Assembly: GCA_040756735.1 (NCBI GenBank)
Contig: JBFLYC010000013.1
Span: 31,642-95,641, forward strand
DNA from: JBFLYC01 sp040756735
GTDB lineage: Bacteria > Bacillota > DSM-16504 > Desulfitibacterales > Desulfitibacteraceae
DNA: 64,000 nt
Direction: 5' to 3'
Below are positions 54,606 through 62,976 of the stretch, in pieces (within the stretch, counting starts at the first letter, position 1; the number at the start of each line of letters is the position of its first letter). The translations under genes were made by a program, and so were the position numbers. The notes under the pieces are model-generated. The model saw nothing but the letters and a program-made list of their open reading frames with translations, had not been told where the DNA came from and did not search any database.

Positions 54606-55856
54606 GTGGAACTAGCAGGTTTATTTATTTCTATGATTCTTATAGTGTATGTTGTAACACGCTGGGGTAATGTGGCTGCAGCTTTAACAGCCGGAATACT
54701 TGTAGTGACTTTATTCTCATCAATTAGCCCGAGAGATTTTCTTGGCATTGTTTACCATACGACAATGGCAGCGAGTACCATAGAGTTAATTGTAATTGTA
54801 CTCTTAATCACGTTGTTTAGCAGCGTCATGTACAACACCCATATACTTGAAAAGCTAATCAACTCACTGATAACCATGATGCGCAGCGTACATGTGCTGT
54901 TAGCTCTGCTTCCGGCTATTGTAGGACTGCTTGCAATACCTGGAGGTGCCATAATGTCCTGCCCCTTTGTGGATAAGTTAGGTGATAAAATAAAAATGCC
55001 CCCTGGCTTTAAATCAGGGACAAACATTTTTTTTAGGCACTTGTCAGTTTTCTTAAATCCCTTGAGTCCCCTGCTAATTATAGCTGCTGACATCAGCGGG
55101 TTAGGTTTTCTGCCTATTATTAAATTTCATGTTATACCGGTTACTTTGTCTTTAATAGTGGGATTAGTTGTTCTTCACAAATTCTGGCCTGAAATGAAAC
55201 TAAGTCAGGCACCTTATGGGGCAAAAAGCCTGCTTGAACACTCTTTTTTTGCTGCTATTAAAGAATTTCTTGTCTATGGTTCTCCATTAATAATTGCATT
55301 AATCTTAAAACTTGGTTTTGGTATAAACTTCATAATCAGCTTGTCACTGGCAATAATCTTAACCGTAGTAATAGATGCAAGGACAGAGAAAGTCATCAGG
55401 CTGTGCGATGCAAAAAAAATTATTCTTCAAGACACCAGTTGGCAGCTTGGACTTGCGGTATACACAATTACTCTTTTTGGAGCTTTTGTTAATAGTTCAG
55501 GAGCTGTTCCCATGTTTGCAGACATTATAATAAATGCACATATGCCCCTCATAGTTCTTCTAGTTTTTACATCTGTACTCATTGGATTTGCTGCGGGCCA
55601 CCCCATAGTGGGTTCAGCAATTATTTATCCTATCTTCGTCCCTTTAGTCGGACCAGGGGCAGAAGGAGTTGCTTACCTGTCGGTAATCCTTACAGGGATG
55701 ATGTTCGGTTACGTTGTTTCACCAATACATTTATGCCTTATTGTTACAAATGAATACTTTAAAGTTGGATACAGGGAGAGCTACCCGCTGCTTCTTCCCC
55801 TGCAAACTTTGCTGTTGATAACGGCTGTTGCCCTGGCCTTGCTGATGAAACTCTAG
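54606..55856 (+). CDS. DUF401/TIGR00529-type integral membrane transporter
   Basis: A 416-residue membrane protein with about 10-12 helices. Typical features are VVTRWGNVAAALTAGILVV at the start, PAIVGLLAIPGGAIMSCPFV in the middle, and AAGHPIVGSAIIYPIFVPLV and GYVVSPIHLCLIVTNEYF near the end, resembling the Dcu/GntP-like (ion transporter) superfamily. The substrate is not known; organic anions are likely. Start GTG at 54606; a GGGGGG tract lies about ten bases upstream. An old rearrangement junction lies just after its stop. Confidence 0.8.
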   Translation: MELAGLFISMILIVYVVTRWGNVAAALTAGILVVTLFSSISPRDFLGIVYHTTMAASTIELIVIVLLITLFSSVMYNTHILEKLINSLITMMRSVHVLLALLPAIVGLLAIPGGAIMSCPFVDKLGDKIKMPPGFKSGTNIFFRHLSVFLNPLSPLLIIAADISGLGFLPIIKFHVIPVTLSLIVGLVVLHKFWPEMKLSQAPYGAKSLLEHSFFAAIKEFLVYGSPLIIALILKLGFGINFIISLSLAIILTVVIDARTEKVIRLCDAKKIILQDTSWQLGLAVYTITLFGAFVNSSGAVPMFADIIINAHMPLIVLLVFTSVLIGFAAGHPIVGSAIIYPIFVPLVGPGAEGVAYLSVILTGMMFGYVVSPIHLCLIVTNEYFKVGYRESYPLLLPLQTLLLITAVALALLMKL

Positions 55857-55869
55857 GAAGGAGGGTTTT

Positions 55870-55953
55870 AATTTTCGTTAATAAATCTGCCCACCAAGCT
55901 TGCCACATTAATTTGCTGTCTAATTTCAATAGTTTAAAAAGTCTGGCGATCAT
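55870..55953 (-). pseudogene. 5' fragment of an ABC-type permease gene
   Basis: The frame starts with ATG at 55953, directly after the stop of the ATPase remnant, and reads MIARLFKLLKLDSKLMWQAW, a plausible N-terminus of an ABC-2 permease. After roughly 28 codons it runs into the antisense of the DUF401 gene, so the remainder of the permease has been lost. The assignment rests on position and is tentative. Confidence 0.4.
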
Positions 55954-56380
55954 TTAACTTAACCCCCTACCTGTGAGCTTTATGAAAATTTGCTCTAAAG
56001 TAGCTTCCTGGGAATGAATGGTTTCAATGGCCCCCAACTTCATTAAATCATTTAATCTACCCCTATCGGCCTCTTCTTCCAAAAACAACACTTCACTGTT
56101 TAGACTGCCATTTATCCTAGATTCCACTATAACAGATTTTTCTCCATATTTAAGCTTTAAGTTTCTAGGACTATCTAAGGCTACAATTTCACCATCGTTT
56201 AAAAAGGCAACCTGGTCACATAAATCATCGGCCACCTGCATATTGTGGGTTGTAAAAAAGATAGTTACCCCTTGATCCTGTTTAAAAGATTTCACCTTCT
56301 TCTATAGAAAAACTCACACCATTAACTGCCATTTTGCCTGCACCTGGATATTTATGATATAGGCCTTTGACCTCAATCAT
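55954..56380 (-). pseudogene. ABC transporter ATPase with internal deletion
   Basis: From the ATG at 56380 the minus strand reads IEVKGLYHKYPGAGKMAVNG and VSFSIEEGEIF, the normal start of an ABC ATPase up to just before Walker A, and then hits a stop. The C-terminal part resumes at about 56295 (QGVTIFFTTHNMQVADDLCD, the H-loop region) and runs to 55954. Walker A, the Q-loop, signature and Walker B, about 170 residues, are missing. It lies two codons after the TetR gene, so a TetR-ATPase-permease exporter operon has been reduced to its regulator. Confidence 0.75.
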
Positions 56381-56383
56381 GGA

Positions 56384-57046
56384 TTATTTTCCCCCTTCCA
56401 ATCCATTACGGATAAACTTGATGATATCTTTAATTACCCTCTCAATATCCTCATTACTAATACCTTGCAAAACTTGTGGATTTGTTAAAAACTCATAATA
56501 ATTCACATTCAAGCGCTCAAGAAAATATTCAACTAAACCGTTGCCCAGCAGGCCGTTTATGAGATGTGCCGTCAGATATGGATCAACATCTTTGCGTAAT
56601 TTGCCTTGTTGTTGGTTTTCAAGTATGAGATTGTACATATACTGGTATGACTGCTTCCTTAATCCCGCATACAGCTCCCTTAAAAAACTTTCTGCCATGG
56701 GATCCATGATACTTGCCATCAGCTGCCCCAATTTTGGGTTTTCCAAGTTATATTGAGTTCCTGCCATTACAAGCTGTTCCAGCATCTGAAAAAAATCATC
56801 CTGATCCAGCTTATGCCTCTGAATATAAGACATTTTTTTCTGTGCAGCAAGCTCAACCAAATAGGTGTATAGGTCCTTTTTATCCTCAAAATACTGGTAC
56901 ATACTCCCCTTGGCTATACCAGCCCGGGCTACCACGTTAGATAAAGAAGCTTTGCTGTAAGTGTTTATTGAAAACTCTTCAATGGCTAAATCAATTATTT
57001 TCTGCCTTTTTTCTTCAGGCAAATTAAAAAAAGTTTGTTTGGGCAT
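56384..57046 (-). CDS. TetR/AcrR-family transcriptional regulator
   Basis: About 220 residues. The N-terminal helix-turn-helix is clear: KIIDLAIEEFSINTYSKASL, then VVARAGIAKGSMYQYFEDKK. The C-terminal ligand domain resembles the clostridial group with LVMAGTQYNLENPKLGQLMA. I prefer the ATG at 57046 (MPKQTFFNL) over one nine bases upstream that sits against the GGAGG. It probably repressed the exporter whose genes are broken downstream, and may still act on its own promoter or on the membrane protein gene that diverges at 57331. Confidence 0.88.
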   Translation of the reverse strand: MPKQTFFNLPEEKRQKIIDLAIEEFSINTYSKASLSNVVARAGIAKGSMYQYFEDKKDLYTYLVELAAQKKMSYIQRHKLDQDDFFQMLEQLVMAGTQYNLENPKLGQLMASIMDPMAESFLRELYAGLRKQSYQYMYNLILENQQQGKLRKDVDPYLTAHLINGLLGNGLVEYFLERLNVNYYEFLTNPQVLQGISNEDIERVIKDIIKFIRNGLEGGK

Positions 57047-57124
57047 GTTATTCATTCCTCCAATTTCGAAACCTGTTATTTATGTTAAAACTATGATTCT
57101 TTAAATCTATGACTGCATAGCTAT

Positions 57125-57157
57125 ATGACTAGCCGGTCATGTGACTATACAGTCACA
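57125..57157. promoter_or_regulatory. Dyad operators in the TetR divergent region
   Basis: ATGACTAGCCGGTCAT (57125-57140) and TGTGACTATACAGTCACA (57140-57157; seven-base perfect arms) lie end to end upstream of the TetR gene. Both centre on GAC/GTC half-sites and are good candidates for TetR binding. The remaining gap to 57331 is AT-rich with no gene. Confidence 0.45.
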
Positions 57158-57330
57158 TTATATACTACCCTTTTGCCTCATGTCAATACAAAAGACAAAA
57201 AAATTTCTTGTAGATTGAGATATATTTGAATGTTATAATATTCACATGCGTCTTTTTAACATCTCATTATACCTATTGGAAAAGTACTATATAGAAAACT
57301 AAATAACCTTATTAGTTGAGGAGGAGAAAC

Positions 57331-58869
57331 ATGGAAGGTATTCTCGAACAAATTGCAAAACTACAGATTTTAAACCAATTTTGGCTCTCACTGTTTTTAT
57401 TAATACCCATGGTACTGATCGCCAGAACTGTGGTAGCTGGAACCAGGTATTCCCCCATTTTAATTATCGTTATTTTCGGATTAACTATGGGCTATGTACT
57501 AGTTGCCAGCGGTGTATCTAAAGCCGGTTTGCCGGAATTTCCATTGATTGACTTAATAAGCAAAACAACCATCATTGCCCTGACAGTATCATTCTTTGTC
57601 GGGGGACAAGAGTTGAGGAAGATAATGGGCGGCATAGAATTAGAACCTGATAGTATGGTTATTCCTTCTCAGGAAGAAACAGTATTAGGAACGAACAGGA
57701 CCCAGCTGGTCTTTATTATCAGGGCCTTTTTCCTGCTGATAGGTATAGAAGCGCTCACCAGACTGATTCTTGGGATAAGCATAAGCGAATTAAGTAAATA
57801 TTATCCACTCATAGCTTATATCGGACTTGTCGGCGCAGTAATTTTAATAGATTACAAAGCTACTGTAGCCAACAAACCATTGTATATCCGTAAAGGCCTT
57901 TTAGAAATAGCTGCTATTATCCAGGTTCTTATAATTTCTTATAAAATTGCAGTGTGGATTAGACCCATAATAGCTCTGCCGCAAATTTTCTTTGCCATGC
58001 TTCTGTCGGCTGGCTTTGGGGCAGTGCTCTACAAATGGAGATTTGGCCCCACAGTAAGATGTTTGCTCTTTGCCGGCATCCCTGTAGTGTTGGCCGGGAA
58101 CTTCATGGTTGGAGGCTCTAGAATAAGTGAAGCTTTTAACATCACCGGTATGGATGCGGTCCTGGCATATGGTTTCTTCGGGCAGATGTTTTGGATGTTT
58201 GGCGGAATAGCCCTCTTAATGTATGTCGGGAAAACAGCTAATGTTCGCAACCTGGCTCCAGGCATGGCAGGCGCCTTATCTCATTCTGGATTAACCGGGG
58301 CCTGTACTGCAGGAGATTTGGGAAAAATCGCAGCAAACAGGGCGCCCATTATGATTAATATTCCTTTTTTTGGTCATATTTTTGTATTCTCAATTCTGGC
58401 AATTAGCGCACAAAGAGGACAATTGATGTTAATTCCTTCTCTGCTGGTTATAGCCGCAGGCATCGCCTTGACAGTACTTGCCCTCAAGAACCTCAGCAAG
58501 GCCGGCGGCAAGGATGCCCTTGAAGTTAAAGGTCTAATGCAGTTTTCTTTTGGCTGGCAGTTGTGTGCGGTCTTTGGAGGCCTGACATCCCTCAGCTTCA
58601 CCCAGATGCCTTTAAGCTATGCAGCCATGGGGCAGTCTTCGGCCATATCCCATTTTGGACTTTTTGCCGCCCTCCAAGGAGGAATGTTTGGACCTGAAGC
58701 AGCTCAATTAATACCATTTATCTTTGCAATGCCCTTTTTGGTTCACCCATTAGTATTTTTCATGTTTGGAAAAGCCATGGAAAGGGAAGGGGAAATGCCT
58801 GTCAAACCGGCCTTGGTTTTAGCAGCCATAGGACTTCTTGGGGTAATCTACTCATTTATCACTGCATAG
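57331..58869 (+). CDS. Uncharacterised multi-pass membrane protein (transporter-like)
   Basis: I do not recognise the family with confidence. The product, 512 residues from the ATG at 57331 (GAGGAGGAG upstream), has about 12-14 hydrophobic helices. Suggestive segments are SFFVGGQELRKI, NFMVGGSRISEAFNITGMDA and HSGLTGACTAGDLGKIAANR; the Gly-rich re-entrant-like loops recall GltS-type sodium/glutamate symporters. It is followed by a perfect 15-bp inverted repeat and then by the repeat array. By position it could transport a substrate of the ADH/AOR pair or be under TetR control. Confidence 0.75.
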   Translation: MEGILEQIAKLQILNQFWLSLFLLIPMVLIARTVVAGTRYSPILIIVIFGLTMGYVLVASGVSKAGLPEFPLIDLISKTTIIALTVSFFVGGQELRKIMGGIELEPDSMVIPSQEETVLGTNRTQLVFIIRAFFLLIGIEALTRLILGISISELSKYYPLIAYIGLVGAVILIDYKATVANKPLYIRKGLLEIAAIIQVLIISYKIAVWIRPIIALPQIFFAMLLSAGFGAVLYKWRFGPTVRCLLFAGIPVVLAGNFMVGGSRISEAFNITGMDAVLAYGFFGQMFWMFGGIALLMYVGKTANVRNLAPGMAGALSHSGLTGACTAGDLGKIAANRAPIMINIPFFGHIFVFSILAISAQRGQLMLIPSLLVIAAGIALTVLALKNLSKAGGKDALEVKGLMQFSFGWQLCAVFGGLTSLSFTQMPLSYAAMGQSSAISHFGLFAALQGGMFGPEAAQLIPFIFAMPFLVHPLVFFMFGKAMEREGEMPVKPALVLAAIGLLGVIYSFITA

Positions 58870-58878
58870 GACACAAAA

Positions 58879-58916
58879 GGTTTAGGCTGTTGGCAGAATA
58901 TCCAACAGCCTAAACC
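58879..58916 (+). terminator. Perfect 15-bp inverted repeat after the membrane protein gene
   Basis: GGTTTAGGCTGTTGG (58879-58893) and CCAACAGCCTAAACC (58902-58916) form a strong hairpin with an eight-base loop. Only CTCT follows on the plus strand, so it is a terminator-like stem without a clear T-run. Confidence 0.6.
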
Positions 58917-58948
58917 CTCTATGGAGGTGTAACTAGTGTTGCAATTAA

Positions 58949-59293
58949 GTTGGGGACATTCCTCTGTTCAAGAGACAAGAAGCGTGAAGCAAGAGGCATG
59001 AGTAAATCTTGCTTCCTGCATCTTGCATCATGCAACCTGCAAGACGGTGTGTCCCCTGACCTACGTTGGGGACATTCCTCTGTTCAAGAGACAAGAAGCG
59101 TGAAGCAAGAGGCATGAGTAAATCTTGCTTCCTGCATCTTGCATCATGCAACCTGCAAGGTGGTGTGTCCCCTGACATACGTTGGGGACATTCCTTTGTT
59201 CAAGAGACAAGAAGCGTGAAGCAAGAGGCATGAGTAAATCTTGCTTCCTGCATCTTGCATCATGCAACCTGCAAGGTGGTGTGTCCCCTGACC
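58949..59293. repeat. Three tandem copies of a 116-bp repeat
   Basis: Units start at GTTGGGGACATTCC at 58949, 59065 and 59181, giving a period of exactly 116 bases with only a few mismatches between copies. Each unit begins GGGGACA and ends TGTCCCC, so its ends are inverted repeats, and it holds internal inverted stretches (GAAGCAAGA / TCTTGCTTC). Small reading frames through the units repeat the same nonsense peptide. The same unit occurs at 63790. The 425-base gap is filled by this array and the preceding hairpin. Confidence 0.95.
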
Positions 59294-59294
59294 T

Positions 59295-60464
59295 TTAAAA
59301 GCACCTTCTGTATATTTTCTCGTAGCTTTCAATAGTCAAATCCCTTGGATTGCCAATGGTTTGTGGATCATTAAAGGCCTCCCTGGCTAATCTTGGAATG
59401 TCATCTACACTTAATCCCATTTCTGCCAGTGTAGGAATACCTATATCTTTTGTCAGTTTTTTCACTTCTTCCACTGCTGCCAGGGCAGCATCTCTCTCTG
59501 ACATTCCATGAATGTTAACACCCAGGGCTTGAGCCATACGAGCATACTTGGCAGGTTCACCCATCCAGTTATACTCCATTACAGGCCAGAGCGTTGCCGC
59601 AACTGCCAAACCATGGTGTACAGGGAACATACCACCCATGGTTTGAGTCATGGCGTGGACAGCTCCTGCGCTGGCTGCGCCATATGATAGTCCTGCCAGC
59701 ATGGAGGACATGGCCATATAGTATCTTGCCTCAATATCCTGGCCGTAAGCTACTGCTCTTCTCAAATATTTTCCTGCATATTCTATGGCCAACAAAGCAA
59801 CGGCATCTGTTTGGGGCTGGGCATAAGCACAGGTATAGCATTCAATAGCATGACAGAGAGCGTCCATGCCGGTACCGGCTGTTACCCAACCAGGCATAGA
59901 CAAATGGAGCATGGGGTCAATTAAAGCCAAATGAGCTGCAATCAATGGACCACCTACATTAAATTTAAACTGCCTTGCCGGATCAGTAATAACTGCCCAC
60001 AGGGTAACTTCACTACCAGTGCCTGCTGTGGTTGGAATACATACCAGGGGAGGAATTCTCTTGGACAGGGGCTTTTTGCCATCAGCACACTCGTACTCTA
60101 AAACCGGCTCTCCATGTACGATTTCAACACCCATTGCTTTGGCAGCATCCATTGGGCTGCCGCCGCCAACCGCCACAAGTCCATCACAGTTGTTGTCCTG
60201 GTATTTCTTGGTTCCAGCAGCAACTGTTGCTAGTGGAGGATTATACACAACCTCATCATAAAGCACATAGGATATGCCAGCATCCTTCAAAGGTTTTAGC
60301 GCCTGGTTTATAATACCTGCCTTTACAACACCCTGATCCGTAACTATCATGGGCCTTTTTACGCCAAGGACAGATAGTTCTTCCGGGAGGTAATTTACCG
60401 CCCCTAAACCATGCTTCATAACAGTAGGCACCTCAAAATAATGAAGCTCAGTCAAATTTTTCAT
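59295..60464 (-). CDS. Iron-containing alcohol dehydrogenase (second copy)
   Basis: About 389 residues from the ATG at 60464 (GGAGAGAAG upstream). NAD site VAVGGGSPMDAAKAMGV; PTTAGTGSEVTLWAV; iron ligands in GTGMDALCHAIECYTC and GMFPVHHGLAVAATLW. It directly follows an AOR gene on the same strand (22 bases apart), so the two probably work in sequence: AOR interconverts acid and aldehyde, ADH interconverts aldehyde and alcohol. It is distinct from the ADH at 49064. Its stop lies inside the edge of the repeat array. Confidence 0.93.
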   Translation of the reverse strand: MKNLTELHYFEVPTVMKHGLGAVNYLPEELSVLGVKRPMIVTDQGVVKAGIINQALKPLKDAGISYVLYDEVVYNPPLATVAAGTKKYQDNNCDGLVAVGGGSPMDAAKAMGVEIVHGEPVLEYECADGKKPLSKRIPPLVCIPTTAGTGSEVTLWAVITDPARQFKFNVGGPLIAAHLALIDPMLHLSMPGWVTAGTGMDALCHAIECYTCAYAQPQTDAVALLAIEYAGKYLRRAVAYGQDIEARYYMAMSSMLAGLSYGAASAGAVHAMTQTMGGMFPVHHGLAVAATLWPVMEYNWMGEPAKYARMAQALGVNIHGMSERDAALAAVEEVKKLTKDIGIPTLAEMGLSVDDIPRLAREAFNDPQTIGNPRDLTIESYEKIYRRCF

Positions 60465-60486
60465 TTTTCTTCTCTCCATTCATGTG

Positions 60487-62352
60487 TTATATTATTTTTA
60501 TTTCAAACGTCTTCCCTGTACTACCCAAACCTAACTGCTGCAGTTTTTCTTCCGTGGGAACCCCCTGATCGTCCCATCCCCTAACCGCATAATACTCGTT
60601 GAGCATTATGTCCAAGTCCTCTTGGCTAATCCTATGCCCCTGATTAGGTCCGCTTGGCAGCGGCTCCTCCATAAAACGCTTAGGCAAGGTATCATCTTTA
60701 CGTCCAAAACCTTCTCGAATATTAAACAATCTTATGAGATTCCAAATCCTTTCTCCCAATGTGCGCAGATCTTCAATAGACCAGACCTTCCCGGTAGCAG
60801 CAGACAAAAGCTCACAATATGTTTCACCCTTAATCCCATACTGGGCAAAATCACATTTAACCAGGGTGTCCAGGGCAGCCAGATAGTTTTGCATGTATGC
60901 AACAATTTCTCCCTTATCTTTTAGCCCCAAACGATCTACCGGTTCTTCCTTCCAAGTACCGCCTATTTCATAAAGAATCGGGAAAGCTCTCTGGTGACAT
61001 CCTCCCCTATCACCTGTGGCATAAGCTAATCCCATTGCAGGCACACTTCTTGGACCCCAGGCGGGAGTCTCTAAAGCCTTCACATGTACTGCAAAGTCCT
61101 CTGCACCTCCACCTATGATTTGAGCTGCTTCTTTAACTCCCCTTGCCAAGGTATCACCTAAGCCCTGTTCTCGACTGGCAATAATTTTAAACAAATATGC
61201 CACTGCTTCTGAATTTCCAAAGGACAATTCCAATCCTCCGGTATCCTCAAGAGTAATTAATCCCTTGTTAAAAGCCTCAATGGCAAAACCTGCAACGCCA
61301 CCGGCAGATATTCCATCTAACCCAAGGGCATCACATTGCTTAACCAGACGGATTACTTCCTTAGTATCTTTTATACCCAGGTTACTGCCAACCATTGCAG
61401 CCGTTTCATATTCAACTATATCTGAAATCAAACCTTTATAACGACCGCTTCTAATTTTTCCAACCTTGCTGCAGGCTATGGGACATCCGGCACAGGCAGC
61501 ATCCCTAAGCCATAAGTGTTTTCTTTGTGCTACTGCATTTAATCCGCCAGCTCCTTCAAAGGCGCCATCATAGTAATTATAAGTTGGCAGGAGATGCTCT
61601 TCATTAGCAAAATCTATGGCGCTGGCAGTCCCATCCACATTAAATCCTGCGATGGAGGGCTCGTCCTTGAGGTCCTTATATGCCTTGGCCACCGCAGCAT
61701 CAAAGGCTTCCTGATCAGCAACCCTAATAACCTTCCTGCCGCGCAGGGCAACTGCTTTAAGATATTTAGAACCCATAACCGCTCCAGTACCACCCCTGCC
61801 CGCATGGCGATTATATTCACAGTTGATTAATGCAAATTTTACTAACTTCTCTCCAGCAGGTCCAATGCATGCAATCTTGATACTTTTGTCGCCAAGTTCG
61901 TTCTTTATTCTCTCATTAACCTCAAAGGTATCTAATCCCCATAAGTGTTCAGCTAATTTTATTTCAACCTTATCATCATCAATCCAGAGATAACATGGAT
62001 TATTCGACTTTCCAATAATAACCAGTCCATCATAACCGGCATAACGAATCTCTGGAGCAAAATGGCCTCCAAAATACGAATCTACAAAGGTACCGGTCAG
62101 GGGTGACTTGGTAACTACACAACCTCTCATGGCAGGAGCAATAGTTCCGGTAAGGGGGCCAGGCATAAACATAAGTATATTCTCTGGACCTAGGGGATCA
62201 CAACCCGCAGGGAGCATGTCAAAAAGAATTTTAGCGCCAAATCCCTTGCCTCCAACAAAAAGTTCCTGTACCTGAGGATTTATTTCAATTGGAAATGCAG
62301 ATCCTTCACTCAAATTGACAAGCAAGAGTTTACCTATATAACTACCAGCCAT
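60487..62352 (-). CDS. aor: Aldehyde:ferredoxin oxidoreductase (third copy)
   Basis: A 621-residue tungsten/molybdenum enzyme. N-terminal PGPLTGTIAPAMRGCVVTKS and GGHFAPEIRYAGYDGLVIIG; cluster Cys in ACAGCPIACSKVG (about 287) and DTLVKCDF (about 498); AVHVKALETPAWGPRS at the pterin site. ATG at 62352, directly following the stop of the ferredoxin gene. With the upstream ferredoxin and downstream ADH it forms a compact acid-aldehyde-alcohol module using ferredoxin electrons. Confidence 0.92.
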   Translation of the reverse strand: MAGSYIGKLLLVNLSEGSAFPIEINPQVQELFVGGKGFGAKILFDMLPAGCDPLGPENILMFMPGPLTGTIAPAMRGCVVTKSPLTGTFVDSYFGGHFAPEIRYAGYDGLVIIGKSNNPCYLWIDDDKVEIKLAEHLWGLDTFEVNERIKNELGDKSIKIACIGPAGEKLVKFALINCEYNRHAGRGGTGAVMGSKYLKAVALRGRKVIRVADQEAFDAAVAKAYKDLKDEPSIAGFNVDGTASAIDFANEEHLLPTYNYYDGAFEGAGGLNAVAQRKHLWLRDAACAGCPIACSKVGKIRSGRYKGLISDIVEYETAAMVGSNLGIKDTKEVIRLVKQCDALGLDGISAGGVAGFAIEAFNKGLITLEDTGGLELSFGNSEAVAYLFKIIASREQGLGDTLARGVKEAAQIIGGGAEDFAVHVKALETPAWGPRSVPAMGLAYATGDRGGCHQRAFPILYEIGGTWKEEPVDRLGLKDKGEIVAYMQNYLAALDTLVKCDFAQYGIKGETYCELLSAATGKVWSIEDLRTLGERIWNLIRLFNIREGFGRKDDTLPKRFMEEPLPSGPNQGHRISQEDLDIMLNEYYAVRGWDDQGVPTEEKLQQLGLGSTGKTFEIKII

Positions 62353-62778
62353 CTAACCAACACCTCCCTCACAAACCTGAACCAGCTTTAAGGCTTTTGG
62401 GGCACAAAACTTAATGCATTGTGGATCCCCCTCGCACATGTCGCATTTATCCGCTTTGCCATCAATCCCTAAAACAATCATTCCATCTGGACATGCTTCC
62501 ATGCACTGTCCGCAGCCAATGCAAATCTCTTTTTTTACCAGCACCCTGCCTGTTTCCTCGTCTTTATAAATGGCTTCTGATGGACAAGCTCTCAGGCAAA
62601 AAGGATTTTCACATTGAGTGCATACTATAGGCCTGTTAACAAGTCCTTCCTGTTCCATTGTAACCTTCAAGCGAGCAAACCTGGGACTATACCCTTTTAC
62701 CGCCCTGGATGAACAGGCCAGGAGACAAGCCCCACATCCTGTACATAAGTCAAATTCACCCCTTAGCAATAATGCCAT
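62353..62778 (-). CDS. Polyferredoxin, AOR electron-transfer partner
   Basis: About 141 residues from the ATG at 62778 behind GGGGAGG. It contains several [4Fe-4S] motifs: CTGCGACLLAC, CTQCENPFCLRACPSEAI, CIGCGQCMEACPDG and CDMCEGDPQCIKFC, as in the DMSO-reductase-B/AorB type of four-cluster ferredoxin. Its stop abuts the AOR start. It should pass electrons between AOR and soluble ferredoxin or another partner. Confidence 0.9.
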   Translation of the reverse strand: MALLLRGEFDLCTGCGACLLACSSRAVKGYSPRFARLKVTMEQEGLVNRPIVCTQCENPFCLRACPSEAIYKDEETGRVLVKKEICIGCGQCMEACPDGMIVLGIDGKADKCDMCEGDPQCIKFCAPKALKLVQVCEGGVG

Positions 62779-62924
62779 ATAAAGATACCTCCCCTCCTTT
62801 TTTGGATACCATTTAAAAATGATGTGTATTTTCCTATTAGTCTGAGAATTCAAGCTTTTAGGAGATATTCCTTTGTCCTACTTTGAGAATTTATCTATCC
62901 ACTATAGTGCATTTCGCACAAAAA

Positions 62925-62957
62925 TGCATAAAAATTCCCTGCTTGTAAAGGCAGGGC
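62925..62957 (-). terminator. Terminator after the nucleotidyltransferase-like gene
   Basis: CCCTGC (62937-62942) pairs with GCAGGG (62951-62956). On the minus strand an AT-rich tract with five T follows. The promoter of the ferredoxin/AOR/ADH unit should lie just beyond, at about 62860-62930. Confidence 0.6.
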
Positions 62958-62976
62958 TATTAATGGAAAATTTAGC

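Noticed and set aside
58949..59293. Possible CRISPR array
   Set aside because: The 116-bp units are contiguous tandem copies without unique spacers, and no cas genes are present.
58945..59332. Several similar 60-80-codon minus-strand frames
   Set aside because: They read through the 116-bp repeat and only repeat the same peptide because the period leaves the frames open.
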